Source of the DNA: an uncultured Thermomicrobia bacterium
GTDB lineage: Bacteria; Chloroflexota; Chloroflexia; Thermomicrobiales; JALYUS01
Length of the DNA stretch: 64,000 nucleotides
Assembly: GCA_937968015.1 (NCBI GenBank)
Contig: CALBSO010000069.1
Coordinates: forward strand, 1 to 64,000
Reading direction: 5' to 3'
Of the stretch, positions 51,485-60,032 are shown in pieces. The translations under genes and the position numbers were made by a program. The notes under the pieces were generated by a model. It made no database searches. It saw only the letters and a list, made by a program, of their open reading frames with translations, and was not told the DNA's origin. Within the stretch, counting starts at the first letter, position 1, and each line of letters begins with the position of its first letter.

Positions 51485-51528
51485 GCGGCGCTGAGAGAAC
51501 GGGGCGGTGGAAATGAGAAGATGATGAG
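51485..51528 (-). promoter_or_regulatory. operator array C: four 11-bp units
   Basis: On the minus strand: CTCATCATCTT, CTCATTTCCAC, CGCCCCGTTCT, CTCAGCGCCGC, followed after four bases by TATGGT. Same phase, length and order as array B. Confidence 0.82.
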
Positions 51529-51566
51529 AGTGGCGGGCGCGGCTGCTCGCCGCACCGAGATGAGGT

Positions 51567-52616
51567 TTACCTGGCACGGTTCTCCACGCGCCGCGACGCG
51601 CGGAGCCGCTGCGTCACGAACGTCCCGGCGATACCGCGCGGGAAGAAGAGGACAAGCAGCACGAAGATGATGCCGAGGATGAAGAGCGGGTCCGCCAGCG
51701 GGCGGCTGAGGACACCGGGCAGCGCGCTCACCGTGCCGGACGCGGCCCACGTCGTCAGGCGCACATTGAGGTAGTGGTAGAGCAGCGCGCCGGCGACTGG
51801 CCCCCAGAGCGCGCCGCTGCCGCCGATAATCACCATCAGGAGCAGGGCGACCGTAAAATCGGAGCGCACCGAGGCGGGCGTCGCGCCGCTCGACAAGAAG
51901 AGATAGAGGACGCCCGCCACTGCCGCGATCACGGCGGAGATGACGAAGACAACCAGTTTGTATGTGTACGGGCGCAATCCGACCATCTCGATGCGCCGCT
52001 CATTCTCGCGGATGCCCTCCCAGATGTGGCCCGTCGGCGAGGTAATCATCCGTAGCGTGAGGAGATAGACGACGATCAGGGCGGCGAGCGTCAGCCAGTA
52101 GAGATTGCCGGTATGGATGACGCCGACCATCCATGTTGGCAGGTTCTTCGTTGGCAGGCTCAATCCTTCCTCACCGCCTGTCAGTTGGCCGGGGTTCTTG
52201 CCGACGACAACCGCGCCCGCTTGCGCGAAAGCGAGCGTCACCATCGCGAAGTAGACGCCCTGCGTCCTGAGCGCGAGCGCGCCGACCGCCACGGCGAGCG
52301 CGAGCGTCACAACGAGCGTGAAGAGCAGCGCGGGGCCGAGCGACCACTGCCAGTGGCGCAGCGCGATCACCGGCAGATAGACGCCCGCGCCGAAAAAGAG
52401 CGCGTGCCCGAAGGAGAGGATACCGGTATAGCCGAAGAGCAAGTTGTACGAGAGCGCGGCGATGCCGAACGCGAAGCCGACCGCGAGCAGTTGCAGGTTC
52501 CCCGCCCGGTTGAGCGGGCCATCGAACAGCACCGGGAGATGCACCCCCACCTTCGGCACGACGAGCAGGACGGCAAGAATGATCACCGGCCAGAAGGGTC
52601 GCACGCGCCGCGTCAT
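51567..52616 (-). CDS. livM: branched-chain amino acid type ABC transporter permease, LivM
   Basis: 349 residues with about ten TM segments. FGYTGILSFGHALFFGAGVYL and LRTQGVYFAMVTLAFAQAGAVV are conserved in LivM, as is IGGSGALWGPVAGALLYHYL near the EAA-loop. Start at 52616 in an ATGA overlap with livH. C-terminus is long and basic. With livH, F, G and K it completes a HAAT importer for branched-chain amino acids, amides or aromatic acids. Confidence 0.92.
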   Translation of the reverse strand: MTRRVRPFWPVIILAVLLVVPKVGVHLPVLFDGPLNRAGNLQLLAVGFAFGIAALSYNLLFGYTGILSFGHALFFGAGVYLPVIALRHWQWSLGPALLFTLVVTLALAVAVGALALRTQGVYFAMVTLAFAQAGAVVVGKNPGQLTGGEEGLSLPTKNLPTWMVGVIHTGNLYWLTLAALIVVYLLTLRMITSPTGHIWEGIRENERRIEMVGLRPYTYKLVVFVISAVIAAVAGVLYLFLSSGATPASVRSDFTVALLLMVIIGGSGALWGPVAGALLYHYLNVRLTTWAASGTVSALPGVLSRPLADPLFILGIIFVLLVLFFPRGIAGTFVTQRLRASRRVENRAR

Positions 52617-53503
52617 CGCTGCGCCCCCAGCAGGCCGCGCGGCCGGACGAGCAACACGACCGCGAGCAGGATGACGACGACGAAATCGCCGAGCCATGCC
52701 GCCGCGTAGTAGTTCGCATACTGCTGTGACAGGCCAATGATCGCTGCCGCCAGGGCGCTCCCACCAATCGAGCCAAGTCCGCCGATCACGACGACGATGA
52801 AGGCGAAGATCAAATTCACCGTGCCGATATTGGGGTCAATAGACTTGAAATACGCCCCACCGAAGACGCCACCCAACCCTGCCAAGGCGCCGCCGAGCGC
52901 GAAAACGAGCGTGAAGGCACGGTTGACATCAATGCCGAGCGCCTGCACCATCTCGCGATTCTCCGCGCCTGCCCTGACGATCAATCCGTACCGTGTGTAT
53001 CGCAGGAAGAGCAGCATCACGGCGAGCACCAGCACCGCGACGGCGATCAGCACGAGCCGGTTCGCCGGGACGCGCGCGCCCGCGATGGTCAGGGTCGTCG
53101 CCATCCAGCGCGGCTGCGGGAAGAGTTTGGCGTCGTGCTTCCAGATCACCGCCGTCAGTTCCGTCAGCGCCAGCCCCGCGCCGAGCGTGACGAGCACCTG
53201 AGAGATCGTGCGCCGGTAGAGCGGCCGTAGCAGCACGACCTCCGTCCCCGTCGCCAGCGCCGCCCCCGCCACTACGGCGGCGACAATCGCGAAGAGGAAG
53301 ACGCCGGTGGAAGCATTGCCACCCACCGGCGTCTTCATTGAGATTACCCACCACGCGGCGTACGCGCCCCACGTAAAGAACGCCCCATGCGCGAAATTCA
53401 ACACATCCATCAATCCGAAGATGAGCGACAGCCCCGAGGCGAGGAGAAAATACATCGCCGCCAGCGCCAGCCCCGTCAAGGTGATGAAGATCAGCGTGCT
53501 CAT
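52613..53503 (-). CDS. livH: branched-chain amino acid type ABC transporter permease, LivH
   Basis: 296 residues, about eight TM segments. MYFLLASGLSLIFGLMDVLNFAHGAFFTWGAY is the LivH N-terminus; AENREMVQALGIDVNRAFTLVFALGGALAGLGG is the cytoplasmic EAA-loop that meets the ATPases. Last codons overlap livM. The gap above to livF (53504-53571) holds heptad array H6. Confidence 0.92.
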   Translation of the reverse strand: MSTLIFITLTGLALAAMYFLLASGLSLIFGLMDVLNFAHGAFFTWGAYAAWWVISMKTPVGGNASTGVFLFAIVAAVVAGAALATGTEVVLLRPLYRRTISQVLVTLGAGLALTELTAVIWKHDAKLFPQPRWMATTLTIAGARVPANRLVLIAVAVLVLAVMLLFLRYTRYGLIVRAGAENREMVQALGIDVNRAFTLVFALGGALAGLGGVFGGAYFKSIDPNIGTVNLIFAFIVVVIGGLGSIGGSALAAAIIGLSQQYANYYAAAWLGDFVVVILLAVVLLVRPRGLLGAQR

Positions 53504-53514
53504 GGCTCCCCCGG

Positions 53515-53595
53515 AGTCGAAAGTCGAAAGTTGAAAGTAGCAAGGAACAAGGAGGTGTGAGTGACCCCTTGTTACTCGTTACTTTGCCCTTGTTC
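53515..53595. repeat. heptanucleotide repeat arrays H6 (two opposed arrays)
   Basis: 53515-53549 has AGTCGAA, AGTCGAA, AGTTGAA, AGTAGCA, AGGAACA; 53568-53595 has CTTGTTA, CTCGTTA, CTTTGCC, CTTGTTC. The second array contains the TAA stop of the livF gene (on the minus strand), and the two arrays can pair partly (GGAACAAGGA with CCTTGTTAC). Confidence 0.75.
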
Positions 53596-54312
53596 CTCTC
53601 CCCTTCGTCCCGCGCCGAGGTAGCGCGCCTGGAGCGCGCCATCAGCCGCGACCTCGGCCATCACGCCGGTGAAGACGGTCCGGCCGTCGTCAATGATCAC
53701 CGCGTCGTCACCGAGCGCGGCTGCCATCGCCAGGTTCTGCTCGACAAGCAGGATTGTCGTCGTCCCCTTGATCGCCCGCAATGCCTCCGTCACCTGTGCG
53801 ACGACGACGGGTGCGAGACCCTTCGATGGCTCGTCAATCATCATCAGCCGGTTCTCGTTGACGAGGGCGCGGGCAATCGCCACCATCTGCTGCTGACCGC
53901 CGGAGAGCGAGCCTGCTCGCTGGTTCCCGCGCGCCTTGAGATCGGGGAAGAGCGTATGCACCATCGCCATGCGCGCCGGGTCGGCACCGGGGCGCTGCGC
54001 CAGCCGCAGGTTCTCCGCGACGGTCAGCCCACCAAAAACATCGCGATCCTCCGGCACGTAGCCGACACCACGCCGGACGATCCTGTACGGCTGCTCGCGT
54101 GTCACCTCCGCGCCGAACAGGTCAATGCGTCCCCGCGCGGCGGGCGTCAGGCCGAGGATCGAGCGCAGCGTCGTCGTCTTCCCTGCCCCGTTCCGCCCCA
54201 GCAGCACTGTCACTCGCCCCGGCGCGACCGTGAACGACATCCCTTGCAGGATGTGCGACTCCCCGATATAGGTATGCACTCCCTCCATCCGCAACACCGC
54301 GTCACTGCTCAT
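53572..54312 (-). CDS. livF: branched-chain amino acid type ABC transporter ATPase, LivF
   Basis: 246 residues. Walker A is LLGRNGAGKTTTL, the Q-loop precedes IVRRGVGYVPEDRDVF, signature LSGGQQQMVAIARAL, Walker B RLMMIDEPSKGLAP and the H-switch follows in TILLVEQN. Start chosen at 54312 (ATG); a GTG at 54321 is in frame. The last five residues and the stop codon are in heptad array H6. Confidence 0.94.
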   Translation of the reverse strand: MSSDAVLRMEGVHTYIGESHILQGMSFTVAPGRVTVLLGRNGAGKTTTLRSILGLTPAARGRIDLFGAEVTREQPYRIVRRGVGYVPEDRDVFGGLTVAENLRLAQRPGADPARMAMVHTLFPDLKARGNQRAGSLSGGQQQMVAIARALVNENRLMMIDEPSKGLAPVVVAQVTEALRAIKGTTTILLVEQNLAMAAALGDDAVIIDDGRTVFTGVMAEVAADGALQARYLGAGRRGEEQGQSNE

Positions 54313-54351
54313 GGGCAGCACCAGGGTGAAACCATTGGTTTCCGTTTCCGT

Positions 54352-55095
54352 TCATGCGACACCGAGGTAGGCGGAGCGGACGAAGGGGTCCGCCATCACC
54401 GTGTCCGGCGTGTCGTAGGCGACGAGCGCGCCGTTGGCGAGGACGGCGACGCGATCCGAGAGGTCATAGACCGCATCCATCTTGTGCTCCACCATCAGGA
54501 TCGTCTTGTGTTCCACGTCGCGGATATGCCGGATAACATCGAGCATCGCGGGCACATCTTCCGCACTCACCCCGGATGTTGGCTCATCGAGCAGGAGGAC
54601 ATCCGGCTCGGTGGAGAGCAAGAGCGCGAGTTCGAGTTTGCGCTTGTCGCCGTGCGAGAGCGCGCCCGCCACCGTCTTCTCCCGCCCACGCAGCCCGACG
54701 ACCTCCAGCGCCCATACCGCCCGTTCGAGCACCGCGCGGTCGGTAAGCGCGCTACGCCAGAGGGCGAAGTTGCCGGGCCGGCCGGCCTGCACTGCCAGCC
54801 GCGTATTCTCCAACACCGGCAGGCCGGGGAAGATTGTCGTCTGCTGGAATGACCGCCCCAGGCCCCGCCGCACCCGCGCGAAGGGCGCTAGGTCGGTGAT
54901 CTCCTCGCCCCGGAAGAAGATCGCGCCGCTCGTCGGCGCATACAGCCCGCTGAACAAGTTGAACAGGCTCGTCTTCCCCGCGCCATTCGGCCCGATGACC
55001 GAGACGAACTCCCCCTCCGGCACGCCGAAGGAGACATTGTCCACGATCGTCGCGCCACCGAAGCGCAAGGTGAGATCGCGCGTCTCAAGGATCAC
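54352..55095 (-). CDS. livG: branched-chain amino acid type ABC transporter ATPase, LivG
   Basis: 247 residues. Walker A VIGPNGAGKTSLF, the LivG-specific helical part with FQQTTIFPGLPVLENTRLAVQAG, signature LSHGDKRKLELALLL, Walker B VLLLDEPTSGVSAED and LMVEHKMDAVYDLSDRVAVLANG. The signature LSHGDKR (H at the usual Y/G) is normal for the LivG group. Lies 39 bp above livF and 18 bp below the binding-protein gene. Confidence 0.94.
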   Translation of the reverse strand: MILETRDLTLRFGGATIVDNVSFGVPEGEFVSVIGPNGAGKTSLFNLFSGLYAPTSGAIFFRGEEITDLAPFARVRRGLGRSFQQTTIFPGLPVLENTRLAVQAGRPGNFALWRSALTDRAVLERAVWALEVVGLRGREKTVAGALSHGDKRKLELALLLSTEPDVLLLDEPTSGVSAEDVPAMLDVIRHIRDVEHKTILMVEHKMDAVYDLSDRVAVLANGALVAYDTPDTVMADPFVRSAYLGVA

Positions 55096-55113
55096 GGACA
55101 GGCCCCCGCCCCG

Positions 55114-56526
55114 TTACTTCTTGACTGGCGGCGCGACTTTGTCGGCGGCGACGGTCGCGACGGGCTGAGACTCGTAGCCGTCGCCCTGCTTGACAAGCTT
55201 GACCTGGAACATCGGCTGCACGAGCGCGTGATCCTCCTTGCGGATCGTGTAATCGCCCTTCACGCCCTTGAAGGAGTAACCCTCCAGCGCCGCGATCATC
55301 TTTTTCACATCGTTGCCGTCCGCGCCCTCAATTGCGTGGACGATCATCTGCGCGCCTGCGAAACCGTCCGGGTCGAAAAGGTCGGGCAACTGATTCTTCT
55401 TTTTCAGGGCATTAACGAGGTACTGATTCGCCTCGTTCTGCGGCGCCTGATAGATGTAGTGCGACAAGAAGGCGATTTTGTCCGCCGCCGGGCCGAAAAT
55501 CGGATAGGTCGAGCGCTGATCGAGGCCGGTGACGACCTTGTTGCTCGTCAGCACGCCCTGGCTGTCGAGTGCGCCGTACATCGCCGTCGCGGTCGTCCCT
55601 GCCCAGGCGACGAAGACCAGATCCGCCTTCTTCCCTACGACCTGCTGCGCGAACGGCGCGAAGTCCTTCGCATCCTGCGGGACGAGCAGTTGGTCAACCG
55701 TCGCGCCGTCGGGGCCGAAAATCTGCTTGACTGCCGCGACGTTGGACTGGCCGAAGGCGGAGTCCTGCGCGAAGACGAGGACGTTCTTGCCTTTGAGGTC
55801 GGTGAGGAACGACTTCGCCGTCTGCACATCCTGCAACGATTGCCGCCCGGAGCGGAACGTGTAGCCATTGATGCCGGTGATCGCGTCCGCCGCCGCCGGG
55901 CCGCTGATGAAGAGCACCTGGTTCTGCTCCGCGAGTGGCGCGACCTGCAAGGCGACGCCGGAGACGACCGACCCGCCGATGATCTTGTACCCCTGCCCGA
56001 TGAAGTCCTTCGCTGCCGCGACGCCGGTTGCGGGATCGCCCGCGTCGTCCTTGATGTCCAACTGCACCTTGTGCCCGGCGATGACGCCCGTGCCCTTGGT
56101 GGCGAAGTCGAGGCCGATCTGCAATCCATCGAGGTACTGCGCCCCGTACGACGCGAGCGGGCCGGACTTCGACGTGACGATGCCGACTTTGATCGTGTCC
56201 TTTATCGTGACGGCCGCCGGGCTTGTCACGGCAGCGGTCGTCGCGGCAGGCGCGGTCGTGCCGCTCGGCGCGGCGACGCTCCCGGCCGGTCGGGTCGCGG
56301 CAGCGGCGGACCCCGCAGCGAGCACGGCGGGCGGGCTCGCCGTGGCAGGGGCGGCCGTCCCACTCGGTGCGGTTGTGGCCGCCGGTTTCGGCGTATCAGT
56401 TGCCTTGCTGCCGCCGCAGGCCGCCAGCACAGCGGCGACACTCGCGGCAGCCGACAGTTTCAGCATCTCCCGGCGCCGCAACGGACGCCCGCCGTTTTCT
56501 CCGCGCGCATCATCGAACAAATGCAT
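55114..56526 (-). CDS. livK: branched-chain amino acid type ABC transporter substrate-binding lipoprotein
   Basis: 470 residues. The N-terminus has LRRREMLKLSAAASVAAVLAACGG, spanning an RR motif and the lipobox LAAC, so a Tat-like lipoprotein signal. After a long Ala/Thr/Pro-rich tether, the type I periplasmic-binding fold begins with IKVGIVTSKSGPLASYG (Peripla_BP_6), with YKIIGGSVVSGVALQVAPLAEQ and NGYTFRSGRQSLQD. It opens the five-gene transporter set and is divergent from the SDR gene at 56720. The ligand could be an amino acid, amide, urea or aromatic acid. Confidence 0.9.
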   Translation of the reverse strand: MHLFDDARGENGGRPLRRREMLKLSAAASVAAVLAACGGSKATDTPKPAATTAPSGTAAPATASPPAVLAAGSAAAATRPAGSVAAPSGTTAPAATTAAVTSPAAVTIKDTIKVGIVTSKSGPLASYGAQYLDGLQIGLDFATKGTGVIAGHKVQLDIKDDAGDPATGVAAAKDFIGQGYKIIGGSVVSGVALQVAPLAEQNQVLFISGPAAADAITGINGYTFRSGRQSLQDVQTAKSFLTDLKGKNVLVFAQDSAFGQSNVAAVKQIFGPDGATVDQLLVPQDAKDFAPFAQQVVGKKADLVFVAWAGTTATAMYGALDSQGVLTSNKVVTGLDQRSTYPIFGPAADKIAFLSHYIYQAPQNEANQYLVNALKKKNQLPDLFDPDGFAGAQMIVHAIEGADGNDVKKMIAALEGYSFKGVKGDYTIRKEDHALVQPMFQVKLVKQGDGYESQPVATVAADKVAPPVKK

Positions 56527-56719
56527 TGTCTTTCCCTTCTTTCATCGCATCACTTTTCTTTTTCCCGGGCGCAGTATGCGTGATCGCTGGACAAAGCACA
56601 ATTCTGTGCCACCGCCGAGCCGCGACAGGAGAATCGGAACCACGAAGACACGAATTTCTTCCGGCTACGGTACCATGGGTCGCGAGAACGATGCCAGGCA
56701 TGAGAAGGAGGATACAAAG

Positions 56720-57535
56720 ATGCGACTGGAAGGGAAGATCGCACTGGTGACGGGCGCGAGCCACGGGATCGGCAAGGCGACGGCGCTCGTCTTCGCGCGC
56801 GAGGGGGCGGATGTCGCGATCACCTACCGGGGGCGCGAGGACGGGGCGATGGAGACGGCGCGGGAGATCGAAGGGCTGGGGCGGCGCGCCCTCGTCTGGC
56901 ATGCGGAGATGACCAACCCGGACGATTGCACGCGCGTCGTGGACGACACAATCCGCGATTTCGGGCGGCTCGACATCCTCATCAACAACGCGGGCGGCGG
57001 GCGCGGCGACGCCTTGCTGCATCTCACACCCGAAGACTGGCACTACACGATCAATCTCTGCGTCACCGCGCCCTTCCTCTGCGGGCAGCGGGCGGCACAG
57101 CACATGACGGAGCGCGGTGGGGGCGGCGCAATCGTCAATATCTCCTCCGTCCATTCCGACCACGCGTGGCCGAACGACGCGGCATACGGTGTCGCGAAGG
57201 CGGGGTTGAATCGCCTGACCAGGAGCATGGCGCTCGAATGGGCACGCTTCGGCATCCGCGTCAACTGCATCGCGCCCGGCTACATTGAGGTCGCCGTCAC
57301 GCCGGAGGAGCAGGAGCGCTATCGCGGGGAGAAGACAGGCGCGGAACCCGCTATCCCCGCCCAGCGTACCGGCCGCCCGGAAGAGATCGCCCACGCCGCC
57401 TTGTATCTCGCCTCCGACGAGGCACAATACACGACGGGCCAACTGCTCTTCGTAGACGGCGGTCTCCTCCTCCCGCCCCTCACCGTCGCCGACTATATGC
57501 GCGGCGACCGCACTGGCCGGGGATTGGCGGGGTAG
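56720..57535 (+). CDS. short-chain dehydrogenase/reductase
   Basis: 271 residues, classical SDR: ALVTGASHGIGKATALVF (NAD(P)-binding TGxxxGIG), ILINNAGGG, catalytic Ser in AIVNISSVHSDHAWPNDAAYGVAKAG with Tyr-x-x-x-Lys (YGVAK), and TTGQLLFVDGGLLLPPL. Normal length plus a slightly longer C-terminal tail (TVADYMRGDRTGRGLAG). Start at 56720 behind AAGGAGG. The last 27 codons occur again as a fragment at 58252-58335. Confidence 0.9.
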   Translation: MRLEGKIALVTGASHGIGKATALVFAREGADVAITYRGREDGAMETAREIEGLGRRALVWHAEMTNPDDCTRVVDDTIRDFGRLDILINNAGGGRGDALLHLTPEDWHYTINLCVTAPFLCGQRAAQHMTERGGGGAIVNISSVHSDHAWPNDAAYGVAKAGLNRLTRSMALEWARFGIRVNCIAPGYIEVAVTPEEQERYRGEKTGAEPAIPAQRTGRPEEIAHAALYLASDEAQYTTGQLLFVDGGLLLPPLTVADYMRGDRTGRGLAG

Positions 57536-57605
57536 CGGGAATGTCCTCGGACTCATGGGCGAGGCAACGCCGCGCGGGGCGAACGGTAAAGGGATCAATC
57601 CGGCG

Positions 57606-57614
57606 TGCTATACT
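57606..57614 (+). promoter_or_regulatory. extended -10 promoter TGCTATACT of the hicAB module
   Basis: It ends 14 bases before the hicA start codon, with GAGGAGCG as the ribosome site. Confidence 0.5.
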
Positions 57615-57628
57615 GAGGAGCGTCGATA

Positions 57629-57823
57629 ATGCCGGTCAAGGTGCGGGAAGTGATCAAGCGGTTGGAAGCCGATGGCTGGAAGAGACTCCCGGGCAAGGCA
57701 ACCGGCCATCGTCAGTACAGACACCCGAGAAAAACAGGTAAAGTGACGGTCGCGGGTCAAATGAATGACGATTTGGACCCCAAGACATGGAAAAGCATCC
57801 AAGAGCAAGCCGGTTGGCGATAA
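57629..57823 (+). CDS. hicA: HicA-family mRNA interferase toxin
   Basis: 64 residues, typical for HicA: VREVIKRLEADGWKRLPGKATGHRQYRHP with the catalytic His region (GHRQYRHP in place of GSHxxYxHP) and then KVTVAG...LDPKTWKSIQEQAGW. The usual GSH is TGH here. The toxin cuts mRNA in stressed cells and is held by HicB. Followed after 11 bp by the antitoxin gene. Confidence 0.93.
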   Translation: MPVKVREVIKRLEADGWKRLPGKATGHRQYRHPRKTGKVTVAGQMNDDLDPKTWKSIQEQAGWR

Positions 57824-57834
57824 GGAGAATCGCT

Positions 57835-58059
57835 ATGCACTATGCAATCGTCATCACGCGAATGCCGCGCAACTACTCGGCGTACGTCCCGGATTTGCCT
57901 GGCTGTATCGCAACGGGCAATACGTTAGAGGAAGTCCGGCAGAATATGCGGGAGGCAGTGGAGTTGCACGTCGCCGCCATGCAAGAGGACGGCGATGCAT
58001 TCCCGGAATATGAATCGTTCGGGGAAACCGTCGAAGTGAGCGCCCTCGTTCCCGCATAA
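57835..58059 (+). CDS. hicB: HicB-family antitoxin
   Basis: 74 residues: MHYAIVITRMPRNYSAYVPDLPGCIATGNTLEEVRQNMREAVELH and a short acidic tail, the partial RNase-H-like fold of HicB. The DNA-binding C-terminal domain (HTH or RHH) present in many HicB proteins is missing, so autoregulation must be done otherwise. TAAGGAG precedes the ATG at 57835; the longer reading from 57787 overlaps hicA and lacks the site. Confidence 0.92.
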   Translation: MHYAIVITRMPRNYSAYVPDLPGCIATGNTLEEVRQNMREAVELHVAAMQEDGDAFPEYESFGETVEVSALVPA

Positions 58060-58251
58060 TCCCTCGCCTCTCGTTGGCTCCGACAATCTACGGGCCCGTG
58101 CGCAGGGCAATGCTCTTGCCTTTGCTGATTCCAGCTCAACCTTCGCGCCCCTTCCCGATACGACTGGATACACGGCACGAGTATCGTCGCTGCTGCGAAC
58201 CCGCTTACCCCCGAAGAGGCCAGGTGCCATCCATTACCAAAGCGTTACATC

Positions 58252-58335
58252 GTGGACGGCGGCCTCCTCCTCCCCCCGCTCACCGTCGCCGACTATATGC
58301 GCGGCGACCGCACTGGCCGGGGATTGGCGGGGTGA
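58252..58335 (+). pseudogene. duplicated 3' fragment of an SDR gene
   Basis: 27 codons plus a stop, encoding VDGGLLLPPLTVADYMRGDR and TGRGLAG. It has the same amino-acid sequence as the end of the SDR gene (57452-57535), with only synonymous differences in the first ~30 bases and then ~50 identical bases. No upstream SDR sequence is present. It bounds the hicAB module on its 3' side. Confidence 0.85.
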
Positions 58336-58383
58336 CGGTGCGGATCAAAGGGCTTCATCGCTCGACACACCGGGGAGACTGGG

Positions 58384-58839
58384 ATGGATGAGGTAACGAT
58401 TCGATTGGCGCATGCAGAGGATCGAGAAGCAATCGCCGCATGTGTCAATGCGGCCTATAAAATGTACATTGAGCGGATGGGGAAAAAGCCCGCGCCGATG
58501 CTTGCGGATTATGCCGCGTTAATCACGGCGGGCGTTGTCTACGTCATTCCTGCCGACGATGGAGTATCTGGCATCGTTGTACTGTTCCCTCGGGCGGATC
58601 ACCTATTCCTCGAAAACGTCGCGGTACGACCAAAGGAGCAGGGCAGGGGATTAGGGAAAGCCCTCATGGCCTTTGTGGAGCGGCAAGCGCGCGCCGCAAA
58701 CCTGTGCGAGATTCGCCTGTACACGCACGAGCGGATGACGGAAAATCTCGCCTACTATCGCAAACTCGGCTATGAGGAAGTCGAACGACGGGTAGAAGAT
58801 GGCTATCACCGCGTCTTCATGCGGAAGATGCTGCCGTAA
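58384..58839 (+). CDS. GNAT-family acetyltransferase
   Basis: 151 residues. VTIRLAHAEDREAIAACVNAAYKMYIERMG is the N-terminal half, LFLENVAVRPKEQGRGLGKALMAFVERQA motif A (acetyl-CoA loop EQGRGLG), and RLYTHERMTENLAYYRKLGYEEVERR the C-terminal Y-x-x-LGY typical of the PhnO/RimI-like class. Single gene; ATG at 58384 with GGGAGACTGGG upstream. Substrate unknown. Confidence 0.87.
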   Translation: MDEVTIRLAHAEDREAIAACVNAAYKMYIERMGKKPAPMLADYAALITAGVVYVIPADDGVSGIVVLFPRADHLFLENVAVRPKEQGRGLGKALMAFVERQARAANLCEIRLYTHERMTENLAYYRKLGYEEVERRVEDGYHRVFMRKMLP

Positions 58840-59006
58840 ATCTGTCGTCGCTCTCGCCGCCTGTTGTACCTTTGACCGGAGCCACAACGCGTGACCGCAT
58901 AAACCCCTTTCCCATCCCCACAGAGATGCAACCTGACCGGACATCGGTGATACTGCATGGCACGATTAGTCATCTGCTGCCTGTTGGTAACCGAGAGGAG
59001 TCCGCC

Positions 59007-59888
59007 ATGCCGAAACCGGATGAGATTGGCGTACCGAGCAACTGGGGTCGTTGGGGGGAAGAGGATGAGCGGGGGACGGCGAACCTGCTGAGTGCGGGGT
59101 TGGTGCGGGAAGCGGCGCGATTGATTCAGCGCGGCACGGTTTACTCGCTCGCCGCGCCCCTCTCGCCGGACGGGCCGAATCTGCCGAGTCGCCGCCCGAC
59201 GTGGCATGTCGTCACGACGCGCCGCCGCCCGGATGGCGTGCTCTCCGGCGCGGACGATGTCGTGATGATGCACACGCACGGCACGACGCACATTGACGCC
59301 CTCTGCCATATCTATATGGGCGACACGCTCTACAATGGCCATTCGTCGCACAAAATCCTGCCGTCGGGCGCGCAGAAGTGCGGCATCCAGAATGTCGGGC
59401 CGATGGTTGGGCGGGGCATCCTGCTCGACATCGCGGGCTTTCGCGGTGTCCCCCATCTCGATAGCGGCGAAGCAATCGAGCCGGACGAACTCGACGCCTG
59501 CGCCGCCAGGCAGGGTGTCACCATCCAGCCGGGCGACACGGTCCTGATCCGCACGGGCTGGTGGCAACTGTTCGGCGGCGGCGCGGAGGCGCGGCAACGC
59601 TTCTATGCCTCCGAGCCGGGGTTGAGCGGCGCGTGCGGCCAGTGGTTCAAGGAGCATGACATCGTCGCCCTCGGCGGAGATAACCCGGCGGTCGAGGTCA
59701 TTCGCTCCTGGGCGGACGCGCTGCCCCTGCATCAAGCGGTGATCTGGGGCTGTGGCGGCTATCTGATCGAATTCCTCGATCTCGAACGCCTCGCCGCCGA
59801 CCGGGTCTACCAGTTCCTCTACGTCGCTACCCCGCTGCGGTTGGAGGGTGGCGTCGGCAGCCCGATTGTGCCGCTGGCGATTGTGTAG
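59007..59888 (+). CDS. cyclase family protein (kynurenine formamidase-like)
   Basis: 293 residues of PF04199. VMMHTHGTTHIDALCHIYMGD holds the metal motif HxGTHxD...H; GILLDIAGF and VLIRTGWWQLF match the conserved strands. The family hydrolyses N-formylkynurenine, isatin or polyketide-like amides, with Mn2+ or Zn2+. Start at 59007 behind GAGAGGAG; sequence upstream in frame is not conserved. Followed by a terminator hairpin. Confidence 0.88.
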   Translation: MPKPDEIGVPSNWGRWGEEDERGTANLLSAGLVREAARLIQRGTVYSLAAPLSPDGPNLPSRRPTWHVVTTRRRPDGVLSGADDVVMMHTHGTTHIDALCHIYMGDTLYNGHSSHKILPSGAQKCGIQNVGPMVGRGILLDIAGFRGVPHLDSGEAIEPDELDACAARQGVTIQPGDTVLIRTGWWQLFGGGAEARQRFYASEPGLSGACGQWFKEHDIVALGGDNPAVEVIRSWADALPLHQAVIWGCGGYLIEFLDLERLAADRVYQFLYVATPLRLEGGVGSPIVPLAIV

Positions 59889-59897
59889 CGGGCAAGT

Positions 59898-59953
59898 CGG
59901 CGGTCGGCAGTGGTTCGGGTTCCCTTCCACCGCCTTTCGACTGCCGACCGCCG
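59898..59953 (+). terminator. 14-bp perfect inverted repeat, likely terminator
   Basis: CGGCGGTCGGCAGT at 59898-59911 pairs with ACTGCCGACCGCCG at 59940-59953; the 28-base loop contains a further GGTTCGGGTTCCC/CCACC part. It begins nine bases past the cyclase stop codon. Confidence 0.6.
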
Positions 59954-60032
59954 CCGTCTGGCACGCATCCTGCACACCTGTCCTGCGTATATAAAGGGGT
60001 GCGAGTCCATCTCATTCGGAAAGGATACATGC

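Noticed and set aside
53515..53595. CRISPR array
   Set aside because: The repeat unit is 7 bp, degenerate and without spacers; no cas genes.
55228..56583. Plus-strand open frame opposite the LivK gene
   Set aside because: Arg/Ala-rich shadow; the LivK lipobox and binding-protein fold are clear.
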